Positions 36,360 to 46,616 of a DNA stretch of 64,000 nt are shown here, piece by piece. The notes below the pieces were generated by a model. That model made no database searches. It worked only from the letters and a program-made list of their open reading frames with translations, and was not told the DNA's origin. The stretch covers positions 1,612,001 through 1,676,000 of the forward strand of contig NZ_FIZX01000001.1 of NCBI RefSeq assembly GCF_900055185.1. The letters are read 5' to 3'. Source of the DNA: Grimontia celer. GTDB taxonomy: Bacteria; Pseudomonadota; Gammaproteobacteria; Enterobacterales; Vibrionaceae. The position numbers were made by a program, and so were the translations under genes. The number at the start of each line of letters is the position of its first letter. The first letter of the stretch is position 1.

Positions 36360-37220
36360 ATGCAATTGGCAAAACTCAAAACCAACAACAGCTACTGGCA
36401 AGCTGCTCCGCTTGCTTCCATGCTGATGGCTTTCCTAGTATTTCCCATTGTCGCTATCGTTATCGTGAGTTTTTGGGACTACAACGAGTTCTCGATCATC
36501 CCTGACTTTATCTTCGAGAACTATGAATATCTTCTGACCTCCAAGGTGACTTGGCAGGCTTATCTGCAAACGCTCAAGTATGCCTTCATCACTTGGCTAC
36601 TGACGCTCACGATTGGCTTCTTTGTTGCCTACTACTTAGCGTTCTTTGTGAAAAGTAACAGCATGCAGACCATCTTGTTTCTTGTATGCACTGTCCCATT
36701 TCTCACCTCCAATATCATCCGGATGATCTCCTGGATTCCATTGCTGGGTCGAAATGGACTTATCAATAGCGGACTGCAATCTGCTGGGATTACCGAAGCG
36801 CCTTTGGATTGGCTGCTTTATAGCGATTTTGCCATCGTGTTGGCATATGTCCACCTATACACCATGTTTATGGTAGTCCCCATTTTTAACTGCATGATGC
36901 GTATCGACCGTAGCCAGATTGAAGCAGCGGTGGATGCAGGCTCAAATGGCTTCCGGGTGCTTATTGATATCATCATCCCACTGTGTAAATCCGGCATTAT
37001 CATTGGCAGCATATTCATTTTCACGCTGGTAATGGGCGATTTCATTACAGTCAAAGTGATGGGAGGTGGGATTAAAGCCAATGTCGCCATCCTGATTTAT
37101 AACGAGATTTCGTTGCTTCAATATCCTGCAGCGGCGGCTGGCGCAGTCGTGCTGCTGGCTACCGTTATTACCATGTTGGTGATTCTGTTTCGCTTGGTCG
37201 ATATCAGGAAGGAGATATGA
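36360..37220 (+). CDS. ABC importer permease, PotB-like
   Basis: 286 residues, six or so membrane helices. The EAA loop that touches the ATPase is visible (EAAVDAGSNGFRVLIDIIIP), around residue 185-205. N-terminal hydrophobic helix with PLASMLMAFLVFPIVAIVIV. One base separates its stop from the next permease start region, so the two are tightly coupled. A 59-base gap upstream contains no terminator I could confirm. Confidence 0.92.
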   Translation: MQLAKLKTNNSYWQAAPLASMLMAFLVFPIVAIVIVSFWDYNEFSIIPDFIFENYEYLLTSKVTWQAYLQTLKYAFITWLLTLTIGFFVAYYLAFFVKSNSMQTILFLVCTVPFLTSNIIRMISWIPLLGRNGLINSGLQSAGITEAPLDWLLYSDFAIVLAYVHLYTMFMVVPIFNCMMRIDRSQIEAAVDAGSNGFRVLIDIIIPLCKSGIIIGSIFIFTLVMGDFITVKVMGGGIKANVAILIYNEISLLQYPAAAAGAVVLLATVITMLVILFRLVDIRKEI

Positions 37221-37221
37221 A

Positions 37222-38037
37222 ATGAAAGAAAACAGAAAAGCTTTCCTTATCTGCTCGGCTTTATTTTCTCTTTTTGTTCTTTTTCTCTATGGCCCTACCG
37301 TCACCATTGCCATTCTATCCTTTCAAGGCGAACAAGGCGGCCTGACTTTTCCAATGCGCGGTGTGTCACTTCACTGGTATGCCCAGCTCTTTGAGAAGCA
37401 AGCAGTTGGCGATTTCAGTCAAGCGTTATTGCGCTCTTTAGGGCTTGGCTTTGCGGTAATGATAAGTACTGTTGTTATCTCGCTCATGGCGGGCTTGGCT
37501 TTCCGACGTCATTTCGCAGGAAGCAGCTTAATTTTCTATGTGACGCTCGCCAGCCTGATCATTCCTTCTATTCTCGTCAGTCTGGGAATTGGATTGATGT
37601 TTGATCGCTTGGGTTGGAATTCCGACTGGTACAGTTCAGGGTTTGGAGCGCACATGACGTGGACCCTCCCATTTGGCTTACTCATCATGTTTGCCGTGTT
37701 TAACCGCTTCAATCCAAGTTATGAAATGGCTTCCGATGATTTAGGTGCCTCTTCATGGCAAACCTTCCGTTTCGTTTTACTGCCCCTGCTCGCTCCCAGC
37801 CTCATTGGCGTAGGCTTGTTTGGTTTTACCCTCAGTTACGACGAATTTGCGAGAACACTGATGACATCAGGAAGCTTCAATACCCTTCCTTTAGAGTTAT
37901 TTGCGATGACAACCAATGTCACTACACCTGTACTGTATGCGCTAGGCACGCTGACGACCTTCATTTCGCTGTCCCTCATCATTCTGACATTGATAGCCGT
38001 TCGCGCTTTACGCGCTAAAACACAGGCAAATCTATGA
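37222..38037 (+). CDS. ABC importer permease, PotC-like
   Basis: 271 residues, six membrane helices. EAA-like loop MASDDLGASSWQTFRFVLLP around residues 170-190; FTLSYDEFARTLMTSG is the typical PotC region after it. Stop overlaps the start of the racemase gene by four bases. Confidence 0.92.
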   Translation: MKENRKAFLICSALFSLFVLFLYGPTVTIAILSFQGEQGGLTFPMRGVSLHWYAQLFEKQAVGDFSQALLRSLGLGFAVMISTVVISLMAGLAFRRHFAGSSLIFYVTLASLIIPSILVSLGIGLMFDRLGWNSDWYSSGFGAHMTWTLPFGLLIMFAVFNRFNPSYEMASDDLGASSWQTFRFVLLPLLAPSLIGVGLFGFTLSYDEFARTLMTSGSFNTLPLELFAMTTNVTTPVLYALGTLTTFISLSLIILTLIAVRALRAKTQANL

Positions 38038-38756
38038 TGAAGTCAGGCATGATTGAAGTGATAAACCCAAATGGCTCAGTAGAGATGACACAAAGCCTTG
38101 CCGATAGTCTGAATCACAACGCTGATACCCAATCGCTTCGCTTTCACTATTGCAAAGATTCGCCACCCAGCATTGAAGGTTTCAGCGATGGCACCAAAGC
38201 GGCTTATCACCTCACAGAGCTCGTCACTCAACTGGAATCTGACGGCAGTTCAGCAAAAGGCTATGTTGTCGCATGCTTTGATGACACAGGTGTAGATGCC
38301 GCTAGAGAGGTCAGCTCAAAACCCGTTATCGGCATCGGTGAAGCGGCAATGAAGTGTGCCACCTATCTCGGCAATTCTTTTGTGGTCATGACGACGCTGC
38401 AACGCTCAGTACCCATCATCAAAAGGAACATCGCCAATTACGGATTGAATGCCCACTGCGCTGCCGTCATTGCTTCTGACATCCCGGTGCTGAGCCTGGA
38501 TTGCGACCCGGAAGCGTATGAACGCATCCTGGAGAAAGCACAAACGGCTTTATCTCAGTTTCATGGAGAAGTGCTGATTCTGGGTTGCGCGGGCATGAGT
38601 CATTGGCAGAAAAAGCTACAGGAAGAACTTGGCGTGCCTGTTATTGATGGTATGCAGGCTGCCATTGCGATGGTTGGAGCGCTCTCTGGCATAGGTCTAT
38701 CCACCAGCAAGATCTGTAGTTACGCGTTGCCTGAGAAAAAACAACTGGCTGAATAA
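38034..38756 (+). CDS. Asp/Glu/hydantoin racemase-family protein
   Basis: 240 residues, ATGA overlap with the permease gene. Both catalytic cysteines of the family are present: VVACFDDTGVDAAREV in the first half and LILGCAGM in the second. The PVIGIGEAA motif after the first Cys is typical of hydantoin racemases (HyuE type). Such enzymes invert amino acid or hydantoin stereocentres. Its place at the end of an import operon suggests the substrate, or a breakdown product, needs racemising before use. Confidence 0.88.
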   Translation: MMKSGMIEVINPNGSVEMTQSLADSLNHNADTQSLRFHYCKDSPPSIEGFSDGTKAAYHLTELVTQLESDGSSAKGYVVACFDDTGVDAAREVSSKPVIGIGEAAMKCATYLGNSFVVMTTLQRSVPIIKRNIANYGLNAHCAAVIASDIPVLSLDCDPEAYERILEKAQTALSQFHGEVLILGCAGMSHWQKKLQEELGVPVIDGMQAAIAMVGALSGIGLSTSKICSYALPEKKQLAE

Positions 38757-38783
38757 AGGCTGCATTAGCAGCCTTTCATTGGA

Positions 38784-39560
38784 TTACTTTTTCGCTTGAG
38801 AAAACAGCTTAAAGAAGTTCTCTGTGGTGACCTTAGCGACTTCATCGCCAGATACGCCTTTCAGCAGTCCCACATATTCCGCAACTTCACGCACATACGC
38901 AGGCTGGTTCTCCTTGCCACGGAATGGAACAGGCGCCAGATAAGGCGAGTCCGTTTCTACCAGCAGTCTTTCCAACGGCAGGCGACGCACCACGTCTTTC
39001 AGTTCAGACGCCTTGTTGAAGGTAACAATGCCAGAAATAGAAATGTAGAAGCCCAGCTCAATCGCTGCTTCTGCCATTTCGTAGCTTTCGGTGAAGCAAT
39101 GGAGAACACCACCGACTTTCTGCGCATTTTCTTCACGTAGAATTTGCAGCGTGTCTTCTCGTGCCATACGGGTATGGATGATCAGAGGCTTGTTCAGCTC
39201 CACCGCCAAACGAACATGTTGACGGAAAGCGTCTTTCTGCTTTTCAGCCAGTTCAGGCTGGTAGTGATAATCCAGACCTGTTTCACCAATCGCGACCACA
39301 CGATCATCTGAAGCCAGTGCTTTCAGTGTGTCGTAATCAAAGCCTTCTTCTATATCCAGCGGATGAACACCACATGATGCAAACACATTATCGAACGGGC
39401 GAATCAACTCCATCATTTTTGGGAAACTTTTCAGCGTCACACCCACAGACAGTAGATAATCTACGCCGCGCTGTTTGGCGTTTTCTACCACTGCGCCTAC
39501 ATCAGCGTGTAAATCTTCGTAGTTGAGTTTGTCGAGGTGACAATGCGAGTCGACTAGCAC
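38784..39560 (-). CDS. ycfH: TatD-family metal-dependent hydrolase/DNase (YcfH)
   Basis: 258 residues from a GTG start with GGAG eight bases upstream; this removes a 26-codon non-conserved extension. Metal ligands of the TatD amidohydrolase fold are visible: DSHCHLD near the start, Glu in GETGLDYHYQ, HTRMARED, HCFTES and ETDSPYLAP. E. coli YcfH has about 265 residues and lies in the same place next to holB. Probably a 3'-5' DNase or related phosphohydrolase. An 81-base gap separates it from holB. Confidence 0.9.
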   Translation of the reverse strand: MLVDSHCHLDKLNYEDLHADVGAVVENAKQRGVDYLLSVGVTLKSFPKMMELIRPFDNVFASCGVHPLDIEEGFDYDTLKALASDDRVVAIGETGLDYHYQPELAEKQKDAFRQHVRLAVELNKPLIIHTRMAREDTLQILREENAQKVGGVLHCFTESYEMAEAAIELGFYISISGIVTFNKASELKDVVRRLPLERLLVETDSPYLAPVPFRGKENQPAYVREVAEYVGLLKGVSGDEVAKVTTENFFKLFSQAKK

Positions 39561-39641
39561 GTCTTTTTCTCCGGTAGGTTTCTGACTAAAGCGGACGATT
39601 ATACGATATTTGAAGCGGGATGGCTCATCATCCCGCATTAT

Positions 39642-40610
39642 TTAGGAGGCTGTAAATTCCGTCAGCCAGCGGCTGATAAGGAGCTCACTGTTGAGGCCGG
39701 TATGCTTTGAAAGCTCCGCTTTCAAACGGTTCAAGGCCATCAGTTGTGACATGACTTTTGCCTGTGGTAAGGCCGACGCTAAGTTCTGGACAGTTTTCAT
39801 ATCATCACAGTGGACAATCGCTTCATCTGAGCCTTGCTGCACCTTAATGATATCCAGCATCAAGAAGCTCAGCCATTGCAGTCCTTCCTGTTGCGCCTTG
39901 ACGATAAGGTCAGTGACAGAAAAAAGGCCCTGCTTCTTACTTACAAACTCAGCAAACGCATCGACTAATGCTTTGTGCTTACCGACGCTACCATCTTCAA
40001 TAAATGCTTTTGCCGCTAACGGTGCCCCGCGGTTAATACGCAGCACTTGCAGAGGAACAGACTCAAACAACTCGCCTTCAACCCAACGCTTCACCACTGT
40101 TTCTTCCGGCAGCTTGGGCTTCCACTTGTTACAGCGGCTGACAACCGTAGGTAACATGGTGTCCATCGATTGTGATAGGAGAATGAAGTGACAGTGTGAT
40201 GGTGGCTCTTCCAGTGTTTTCAGCAGTGCGTTGGCCGCCGCTTCACCCATTCGATCAGCGTTTTGAATCAAAATAACGCGTTGGCCTCCTAGTTGAGAGG
40301 TTTCCCACGCGTATTGATTGCCTGCACGAACTGCATCGACTCCCAGTTGCTTGCCTTCAGATTCTGGTTTCAACCAGTGGAAGTCTGGGTGCGTATCAGC
40401 ATCAAACAATTGGCAGCTATGGCACATGCCGCAAGGCTCAGTGACACCGTTCTTACAAAGAATGGTTTTCGCCAGGATGGCAGCAAGTTCAATCTTGCCG
40501 CTTCCTTTAGGCGCGCTCAGAAGCACAGCGTGATGCAAGCGATCCTGACCGAGCAATTGCTGCCAGTTTTGCCAGATTTCCTGATGCCAAGGATAGAGCT
40601 TAGCCTGCAT
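39642..40610 (-). CDS. holB: DNA polymerase III delta-prime subunit
   Basis: 322 residues, part of the clamp loader that loads the beta sliding clamp. AAA+ fold with a modified P-loop ([12 protein letters not shown]), a four-Cys zinc site ([15 protein letters not shown]), and [17 protein letters not shown] with VSRC as in all delta-prime proteins. The C-terminal helical domain follows. Overlaps tmk by 11 bases, so translation is coupled. Confidence 0.95.
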   Translation of the reverse strand: MQAKLYPWHQEIWQNWQQLLGQDRLHHAVLLSAPKGSGKIELAAILAKTILCKNGVTEPCGMCHSCQLFDADTHPDFHWLKPESEGKQLGVDAVRAGNQYAWETSQLGGQRVILIQNADRMGEAAANALLKTLEEPPSHCHFILLSQSMDTMLPTVVSRCNKWKPKLPEETVVKRWVEGELFESVPLQVLRINRGAPLAAKAFIEDGSVGKHKALVDAFAEFVSKKQGLFSVTDLIVKAQQEGLQWLSFLMLDIIKVQQGSDEAIVHCDDMKTVQNLASALPQAKVMSQLMALNRLKAELSKHTGLNSELLISRWLTEFTAS

Positions 40611-41235
40611 GATTCAGCCAGTTCTCCAGTGCCTTACGAATATCTGCCGATACCGCGTCGATGTCCTGCGAAGCATCGATAATCACAACGCTGTCATCAG
40701 CCTCTGCCAACTCAAGGTAACGAGCACGGGTACGATGGAAGAAATCCAGCTTCATCTTTTCAATTCGGTCCAATTCGCCACGTGCTTTCGCGCGCTGAAG
40801 GCCAATTTCAGGGTCAAGGTCAAGATACAGCGTAAAGTCAGGACGAAAGTCGCCCAGTACGGTGTCGCGAAGGTTCTGCATCAGATCCTGATCGAATCCG
40901 CGCCCACCGCCTTGGTAAGCTTGTGATGACATGTCATGGCGATCACCTACCACGCAAGCGCCTCTAGCAAGTGCGGGCTTGATGACGTTATCAACCAATT
41001 GAATGCGTGCCGCGTAAAGCAGCAACAGCTCCGCCATGTCTGTTAAAGGTTCATCAGGGTGCCCCTCTTTCACCAACGCACGCATTTGCTCTGCGAGTGG
41101 CGTTCCACCTGGCTCACGGGTGGTTTCAATGTCTGAAATACCTTGGGCTTTCAATGTCTCGATCACGTTGCGGATTGCTGTGGTTTTACCCGCGCCTTCC
41201 AGACCTTCAACGACGATAAATTTTCCGTTACTCAT
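40600..41235 (-). CDS. tmk: Thymidylate kinase
   Basis: 211 residues. Phosphorylates dTMP to dTDP. P-loop [16 protein letters not shown], substrate motif [30 protein letters not shown] and a lid region [12 protein letters not shown]. Overlaps mltG by four bases. Confidence 0.97.
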   Translation of the reverse strand: MSNGKFIVVEGLEGAGKTTAIRNVIETLKAQGISDIETTREPGGTPLAEQMRALVKEGHPDEPLTDMAELLLLYAARIQLVDNVIKPALARGACVVGDRHDMSSQAYQGGGRGFDQDLMQNLRDTVLGDFRPDFTLYLDLDPEIGLQRAKARGELDRIEKMKLDFFHRTRARYLELAEADDSVVIIDASQDIDAVSADIRKALENWLNHAG

Positions 41236-42245
41236 TGGCTTCTTAATACTTTTAAATACTCTCTCACTGCACGGTTATGCTGTGCGAGTGTTTTGGAAAA
41301 CGTATGGCCACCATAACCGTCGGCCACAAAATAGAAATAAGGTGTATCAGCAGGGTTTGCTGCAGCAATGATAGACGCTTTACCCGGCATTGCGATTGGC
41401 GTCGGTGGCAAGCCAAAAATCACGTAGGTGTTGTATGGCGTTGGCGTGCGTAAATCTTTCTTACGAATGTTGCCGTCATAGCTGTCACCCATGCCATAGA
41501 TGACCGTTGGGTCAGTTTGCAGACGCATTCTCTTGTTTAGGCGATTAACAAAAACAGAAGCGACTTTGCCGCGCTCTTTATCAACCGCGGTTTCTTTCTC
41601 GATAATAGAAGCGAGCGTCAACAAATCGTAAGCCGACTTGATGGGTAATTCTTCCTGACGCGAACCCCAAGCTTCATTCAGTGCCGCTTGTAACTGGGTC
41701 GCAGCACGTTTCAGGATGGAAAGCTCACTTTGACCAGCCACATAATGATAGGTCTCAGGCAGAAGCAGACCTTCTACTTTCTCACCTTCCAACCCTAATT
41801 TTTCTGCAATTTGTGCTTCAGTCAGCTCGGCAGTGTCGTGGGTCAGGTAGTCTGTTTCTGTCAACTGCTCACGCCACTCCTTGAAAGTGCTGCCCTCGAC
41901 AAAGGTAATGCTGAACTGGTGCTCTTTACCAGAACGCACTAAAGCAAAGAGCTCTGCAAGACTAATATCTGGCTGAACCTGATAAGTGCCCGCTTTCAGT
42001 TTGGTCAACTCAGGATGGGTTTTCGCCGCCCAACGCGACCATTGAGAAGCATCAATGACGCCATCTGAAACCAGTTTGCGAGTGAACGAGTGATAGTTTG
42101 ACCCTTCAGGTACATTCACCAACAAGGCTTCCGTCGGTTTAATATCACTGTTAACGTAATTTTCAATTTGGGTATAAGCCCAGTACGCGCCGCCGGCAGC
42201 CGCCAGCGCTAAAAACAATACAATCAGCGCAAGTTTCTTAATCAC
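41232..42245 (-). CDS. mltG: Endolytic murein transglycosylase (YceG)
   Basis: 337 residues, inner-membrane anchored by one N-terminal helix ([19 protein letters not shown]) with a periplasmic LysM-like and YceG domain. Cuts glycan strands during peptidoglycan synthesis. The catalytic Glu is in [30 protein letters not shown] and TPYNTY follow as usual. Overlaps pabC by four bases. Confidence 0.95.
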   Translation of the reverse strand: MIKKLALIVLFLALAAAGGAYWAYTQIENYVNSDIKPTEALLVNVPEGSNYHSFTRKLVSDGVIDASQWSRWAAKTHPELTKLKAGTYQVQPDISLAELFALVRSGKEHQFSITFVEGSTFKEWREQLTETDYLTHDTAELTEAQIAEKLGLEGEKVEGLLLPETYHYVAGQSELSILKRAATQLQAALNEAWGSRQEELPIKSAYDLLTLASIIEKETAVDKERGKVASVFVNRLNKRMRLQTDPTVIYGMGDSYDGNIRKKDLRTPTPYNTYVIFGLPPTPIAMPGKASIIAAANPADTPYFYFVADGYGGHTFSKTLAQHNRAVREYLKVLRSQ

Positions 42246-43051
42246 ACATCCAACCTTAAGGCGATCGCGCTAGAAGCATCGAAGTCGCGGTAGTTTTTCC
42301 CTTCAAGACAGTGAACAGGCACCACACCCATTACTGCGTTTGTTATGAATATCTCGTCTGCGTCTATCAAACTGTCAGGCGTTTCCAACACTTCCCTGAT
42401 GGCGTAACCCAGCGCTTGGGCCACTGAGATAACCTGAGCCCGCATAGTACCAGCAACACCTGAAGTAGTAAGTAAAGGTGTGTTCAAGGTTTGGTCAATT
42501 CGCCAAAAAATATTTGAGGCAGAGGTTTCAATGACATGTCCGTTCATGTCACAGGCAACACCATCCTCTGTGCCACAGTTTTCGACCTCTCGCTTGAGCA
42601 TGACTTGCTCTAGGCGGTTAAGGTGTTTGAGGCCTGCTAATGGAGATTGGCCAATACGCTGTTCCAATAGAGACAGTGAAATGCCCGTTTCGCGCCAGGA
42701 CAGATACTGTGTTGGAAATGGATGAGATGAAACCGTCACTGTTGGCTTGTTGCAACCCGCCGCACTATAGCCACGACCACCAGAGCCTCTGGACACAATG
42801 ACTTTCAGTATTGCCCTTTCAGTACCTTTAAGTGAATCAGCAACAGTGTCGACCCACTGATATAACGATAACCAATCTACGCCTTCAATGTGCAGCGCAG
42901 AAACGTTTTGCTCGAGACGCGTTTTATGTCGACCCCAGTCACAAGCCTGACCATTTTTCACCAAGACAGTGGTGAACACACCATCACCGTACTGAAATGC
43001 CCGGTCACTGAAAGCTACGGTATCTACTTGCTGTCCATTTATGAGGATCAT
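42242..43051 (-). CDS. pabC: Aminodeoxychorismate lyase
   Basis: 269 residues from MILINGQQ (CAGGGA six bases upstream); the longer reading would start inside the fabF terminator region. PLP enzyme making 4-aminobenzoate for folate. FSDRAFQYGDGVFTT, the PLP lysine near AILKVIVSRGSGGRGY/LNRLEQVMLKREVE, DMNGHVIETSASNIF and the late GVVPV region are visible. First gene after the fabF terminator, followed by mltG. Confidence 0.93.
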   Translation of the reverse strand: MILINGQQVDTVAFSDRAFQYGDGVFTTVLVKNGQACDWGRHKTRLEQNVSALHIEGVDWLSLYQWVDTVADSLKGTERAILKVIVSRGSGGRGYSAAGCNKPTVTVSSHPFPTQYLSWRETGISLSLLEQRIGQSPLAGLKHLNRLEQVMLKREVENCGTEDGVACDMNGHVIETSASNIFWRIDQTLNTPLLTTSGVAGTMRAQVISVAQALGYAIREVLETPDSLIDADEIFITNAVMGVVPVHCLEGKNYRDFDASSAIALRLDV

Positions 43052-43073
43052 CCGTATTCCCTGCACAATAAAA

Positions 43074-43102
43074 AACGGCTCGGTCACAAGTCCCGAGCCG
43101 TT
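43074..43102 (-). terminator. Intrinsic terminator after fabF
   Basis: Stem AACGGCTCGG / CCGAGCCGTT with T-run on the minus strand; separates the fab genes from pabC-mltG-tmk-holB. Confidence 0.9.
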
Positions 43103-43154
43103 GCATTCTATCAAAAAAACCTTCTTCGCCAAAAAATCAGGCGAATAAAAAGAC

Positions 43155-44393
43155 TTAGATTTTCTTGAAGATAAGTGAACCGTTGGTGCCACCGAAGCCA
43201 AATGAGTTACACAGTGCGTAATCCATCTTCACTTGACGTGCTTCATGCGGAACATAGTCAAGGTCACAGCCTTCGTCTACGTTGTCCAGGTTGATTGTTG
43301 GCGGTACTGCTTGGTCAACCAGAGACATTGCAGTAATGATCGCTTCAACTGAACCTGCGGCACCCAGAAGGTGACCCGTCATAGACTTGGTAGAAGATAC
43401 CAGCGCCTTGTCTGCAGCAGCGCCAAGCGCCAAACGAATACCTTTGGTTTCAGCAACGTCACCAGCAGGCGTTGATGTACCGTGCGCGTTAACGTAACCA
43501 ATTTCTTCTGGAGAGATGCCTGCATCACGGATAGCCGCATTCATCGCCAGTGCGCCACCTGAACCGTCTGCGCTTGGAGAGGTCATATGGTAAGCATCGC
43601 CACTCATACCGAAGCCAACCAGCTCACAGTAGATTTTCGCGCCACGCGCTTTAGCATGCTCGTACTCTTCGAGAATCATCATGCCAGCACCGTCACCTAG
43701 AACAAAACCGTCGCGGTCTTTGTCCCAAGGGCGTGATGCTGCTTGTGGGTCATCATTACGCGTAGACAGCGCTTTCGCTGCTGCGAAGCCGCCGATGCCA
43801 AGCTCTGTAGAAGCTTTTTCTGCACCACCTGCGACCATTGCATCAGCATCGCCGTACGCAATCATACGAGCTGCGTGGCCAATGTTGTGCAGACCAGTGG
43901 TACATGCGGTCGAGATCGCGATGTTTGGACCGCGAAGACCGTAATTAATAGAAACGTGACCGGCGATCATATTTACGATGGTCGACGGTACGAAAAACGG
44001 GCTGATTTTGCGTGGGCCTTTTTCGACATACGCACGGTGGTTCGTCTCAATCAGACCAAGACCACCAATACCAGAGCCGATGGCTACACCAATTCGGTCT
44101 GCATTTTGTTCTGTGATCTCCAGACCAGAATCTTTAAGTGCTTGCACACTTGCTGCGATGCCGTACTGGATGAACAGGTCCATTTTTTTGGCATCTTTCT
44201 TAGAGATGTAATCTTCACTGTTGAAATCATTAACCAGACCAGCAAACTTGGTTGCGAAATCGGTGGTATCGAAGTGAGTGATACTCTGGATACCGCTCTG
44301 GCCAGCCAGCAGCGCTTTCCAAGATGATTCAACGGTGTTACCTACAGGCGATAACATCCCCATGCCAGTGACAACAACACGACGCTTAGACAC
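43155..44393 (-). CDS. fabF: Beta-ketoacyl-ACP synthase II
   Basis: 412 residues. Condensing enzyme of fatty acid elongation, needed for palmitoleate to vaccenate. Active-site Cys in [14 protein letters not shown], catalytic His in [11 protein letters not shown] and [13 protein letters not shown], Gly-rich end [12 protein letters not shown]. Starts 97 bases after acpP with a terminator-like hairpin in the gap. Confidence 0.97.
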   Translation of the reverse strand: MSKRRVVVTGMGMLSPVGNTVESSWKALLAGQSGIQSITHFDTTDFATKFAGLVNDFNSEDYISKKDAKKMDLFIQYGIAASVQALKDSGLEITEQNADRIGVAIGSGIGGLGLIETNHRAYVEKGPRKISPFFVPSTIVNMIAGHVSINYGLRGPNIAISTACTTGLHNIGHAARMIAYGDADAMVAGGAEKASTELGIGGFAAAKALSTRNDDPQAASRPWDKDRDGFVLGDGAGMMILEEYEHAKARGAKIYCELVGFGMSGDAYHMTSPSADGSGGALAMNAAIRDAGISPEEIGYVNAHGTSTPAGDVAETKGIRLALGAAADKALVSSTKSMTGHLLGAAGSVEAIITAMSLVDQAVPPTINLDNVDEGCDLDYVPHEARQVKMDYALCNSFGFGGTNGSLIFKKI

Positions 44394-44442
44394 GATGATA
44401 TTCTCCGGAGAAAGGTGTTATTACGAAATTTCGGGGTGGTAG

Positions 44443-44473
44443 AAAAAACTCAGGCGGTCAAGGTGACCGCCTG
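44443..44473 (-). terminator. Terminator/attenuator between acpP and fabF
   Basis: Stem CAGGCGGTCA / TGACCGCCTG with a 3-base loop, then AG and a run of six T on the minus strand. It would let acpP be expressed far more than fabF. Confidence 0.85.
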
Positions 44474-44490
44474 GGAGGATCTTGTTCTGA

Positions 44491-44727
44491 TTACTCAGAC
44501 GCGCCAACAACGTAATCAATCGCTGCCTGAACGGTAGTAATCTTCTCTGCTTCCTCGTCTGGAATCTCGGTATCGAATTCTTCTTCCAGAGCCATTACTA
44601 GCTCAACGGTATCCAGTGAGTCTGCGCCCAGATCGTCAACGAAAGATGCTTCGTTTTTAACTTCTGCTTCGTCTACGCCCAGTTGCTCAACGATGATTTT
44701 TTTTACGCGTTCTTCGATGTTGCTCAT
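44491..44727 (-). CDS. acpP: Acyl carrier protein
   Basis: 78 residues, strongly acidic. The phosphopantetheine serine is in [18 protein letters not shown] (Ser37 of the mature protein). Nearly identical to E. coli AcpP. Separated from fabG by a 157-base gap that probably holds its own promoter. Confidence 0.98.
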   Translation of the reverse strand: MSNIEERVKKIIVEQLGVDEAEVKNEASFVDDLGADSLDTVELVMALEEEFDTEIPDEEAEKITTVQAAIDYVVGASE

Positions 44728-44884
44728 ATTAATACTATTCCTTACAAGATTCGCAGATGCGATATGTGCAGTAGTTTATTCAATAACGTGGAAGTTGCAA
44801 CACCCGAAATGCTGGTCAAACCACGATTTGGCTGATAAACCATCGGATTTTGACCTGAATCATTTAGAGGTGCAACTTTATTGT

Positions 44885-45619
44885 TTAAATCATGTACATG
44901 CCGCCGTTGACATGCAGTGTTTCACCCGTGATATAAGCTGCATCTTCTGATGCAAGGAATGCGACCGTAGCCGCAATTTCACGTGGATCACCCAGACGAC
45001 CAGCAGGTACCTGAGCCAATGTCGCTGCACGCTGATCATCATTCAGCGCTTTTGTCATATCGGTTTCGATGAAACCTGGGGCAACAGTATTTACAGTAAT
45101 TCCACGTGATGCAACTTCACGTGCCATAGATTTGGTGAAGCCCACAACTCCCGCTTTCGCCGCAGAGTAGTTTGCCTGACCGGCGTTACCCATGGTGCCA
45201 ACCACTGAGCCTACGTTGATGATGCGACCGTTACGCTTTTTCATCATCGCACGCAGTACTGCTTTAGACATGCGGAAGATAGACGTCAGGTTGGTGTCCA
45301 TAATGTCCTGCCACTCGTCGTCTTTCATTCGCATCAGAAGGTTGTCACGAGTGATACCTGCGTTATTTACCAGAATATCAATGTCACCAAACTCTTCTTT
45401 GATTGCTTTCAGTACTGCCTCAATGGACTCAGCAGAGGTTACATTTAGTGAGTAACCTTTGCCATTTTCACCCAGATATTCACTAATTGCTGAGGCACCG
45501 CTCTCAGAAGTTGCAGTACCTACAACAGTTGCGCCACGCTCAACCAGAAGTTCAGCAATTGCACGGCCGATACCGCGGCTCGCACCTGTTACAAGAGCAA
45601 TTTTACCGTTCAGGTTCAT
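44885..45619 (-). CDS. fabG: 3-oxoacyl-ACP reductase
   Basis: 244 residues, NADPH-dependent short-chain dehydrogenase. GASRGIGRAIAE dinucleotide motif, NNAGITRD, catalytic Ser in GSVVGTMGNAGQ, and Tyr-Lys in YSAAKAG, with the FabG end ITGETLHVNGGMYM. Confidence 0.97.
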   Translation of the reverse strand: MNLNGKIALVTGASRGIGRAIAELLVERGATVVGTATSESGASAISEYLGENGKGYSLNVTSAESIEAVLKAIKEEFGDIDILVNNAGITRDNLLMRMKDDEWQDIMDTNLTSIFRMSKAVLRAMMKKRNGRIINVGSVVGTMGNAGQANYSAAKAGVVGFTKSMAREVASRGITVNTVAPGFIETDMTKALNDDQRAATLAQVPAGRLGDPREIAATVAFLASEDAAYITGETLHVNGGMYMI

Positions 45620-45640
45620 CAGTTTTCGTTCCTTTATTAA

Positions 45641-45664
45641 ACAGCCAGCTCTATCGCTGGCTGT
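45641..45664 (-). other. Hairpin in the fabD-fabG gap
   Basis: Perfect stem ACAGCCAGC / GCTGGCTGT with a 6-base loop. Only a weak T-tract follows on the minus strand, so it may be a partial terminator, a processing site or an mRNA stabiliser. Confidence 0.55.
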
Positions 45665-45676
45665 GAATCCCAGAAT

Positions 45677-46603
45677 TTATTGCTTAGCTGCTTCCAGAGA
45701 AGCTGAATCGTTAACTGCCGCTGCACTCAAACGCTTGTCGATGCGCTTAGCAAGACCCGTCAGTACTTTACCTGGGCCCATTTCCAGTAGCAGTTCTATG
45801 CCTTCATTTGCCATTTTTTCGCAACCTTCGGTCCAGCGAACTGGGCCGTATAGTTGACGAACCAACGCTTCTTTAATCGCTGCAGGATCAGTTTCAGTCG
45901 CTACGTCAGCGTTGTTAATGACAGGAATTGAAGGTGCAGAGAATGTCAGATCATTCAGTGCAACAGCCAGTTTGTCTGCTGCAGGTTTCATCAATGCGCA
46001 ATGTGAAGGTACAGACACTGGCAGCGGTAGTGCACGTTTTGCACCCGCGGCTTTACACAGTGCATTTGCTCGCTCAACCGCTTCTTTATTACCTGCAATA
46101 ACGACCTGGCCAGGTGAGTTGAAGTTAACCGGTGAAACCACCTGCCCTTCTGCCGCTTCTTCACACGCTTTCGCGATAGCGTCGTTATCCAAACCAATGA
46201 TCGCAGACATTGCGCCAACACCAGCTGGCACGGCTTCTTGCATCAGTTCGCCACGCAGTTCAACCAGCTTAACGGCTTCTTTGAAATCGATAACGCCAGC
46301 ACAAACCAGCGCGGAGTATTCACCCAGGCTGTGACCTGCCATAACAACAGGCTGCGCGCCGCCTTCTTGTTGCCAAACACGCCAGATAGCAACGGAAGCA
46401 GTCAGCAATGCAGGTTGAGTGCGGTTGGTTTGATTCAAATCTTCTGCTGGACCATCTTGAACCAAAGCCCAAAGATCATAACCTAGGGCTTCAGACGCTT
46501 CAGCAAACGTTTCTTTAACGATGGCGAACTTTTCACCCAGTTCTGCCAACATGCCCACGGCTTGTGAACCCTGACCAGGGAAAACCACAGCAAAGTTAGA
46601 CAT
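45677..46603 (-). CDS. fabD: Malonyl-CoA:ACP transacylase
   Basis: 308 residues. Loads malonyl units on ACP. FPGQGSQAVGM near the start, nucleophile Ser in AGHSLGEYSAL, the His partner in VSVPSHCALM, and C-terminal EMGPGKVLTGL. Confidence 0.97.
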   Translation of the reverse strand: MSNFAVVFPGQGSQAVGMLAELGEKFAIVKETFAEASEALGYDLWALVQDGPAEDLNQTNRTQPALLTASVAIWRVWQQEGGAQPVVMAGHSLGEYSALVCAGVIDFKEAVKLVELRGELMQEAVPAGVGAMSAIIGLDNDAIAKACEEAAEGQVVSPVNFNSPGQVVIAGNKEAVERANALCKAAGAKRALPLPVSVPSHCALMKPAADKLAVALNDLTFSAPSIPVINNADVATETDPAAIKEALVRQLYGPVRWTEGCEKMANEGIELLLEMGPGKVLTGLAKRIDKRLSAAAVNDSASLEAAKQ

Positions 46604-46616
46604 TATGTATTCCTTA

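Noticed and set aside
33929-37220. Confident naming as potABCD
   Set aside because: The Tat signal, divergent TOBE region and racemase partner make the substrate uncertain, so no gene symbols were given.
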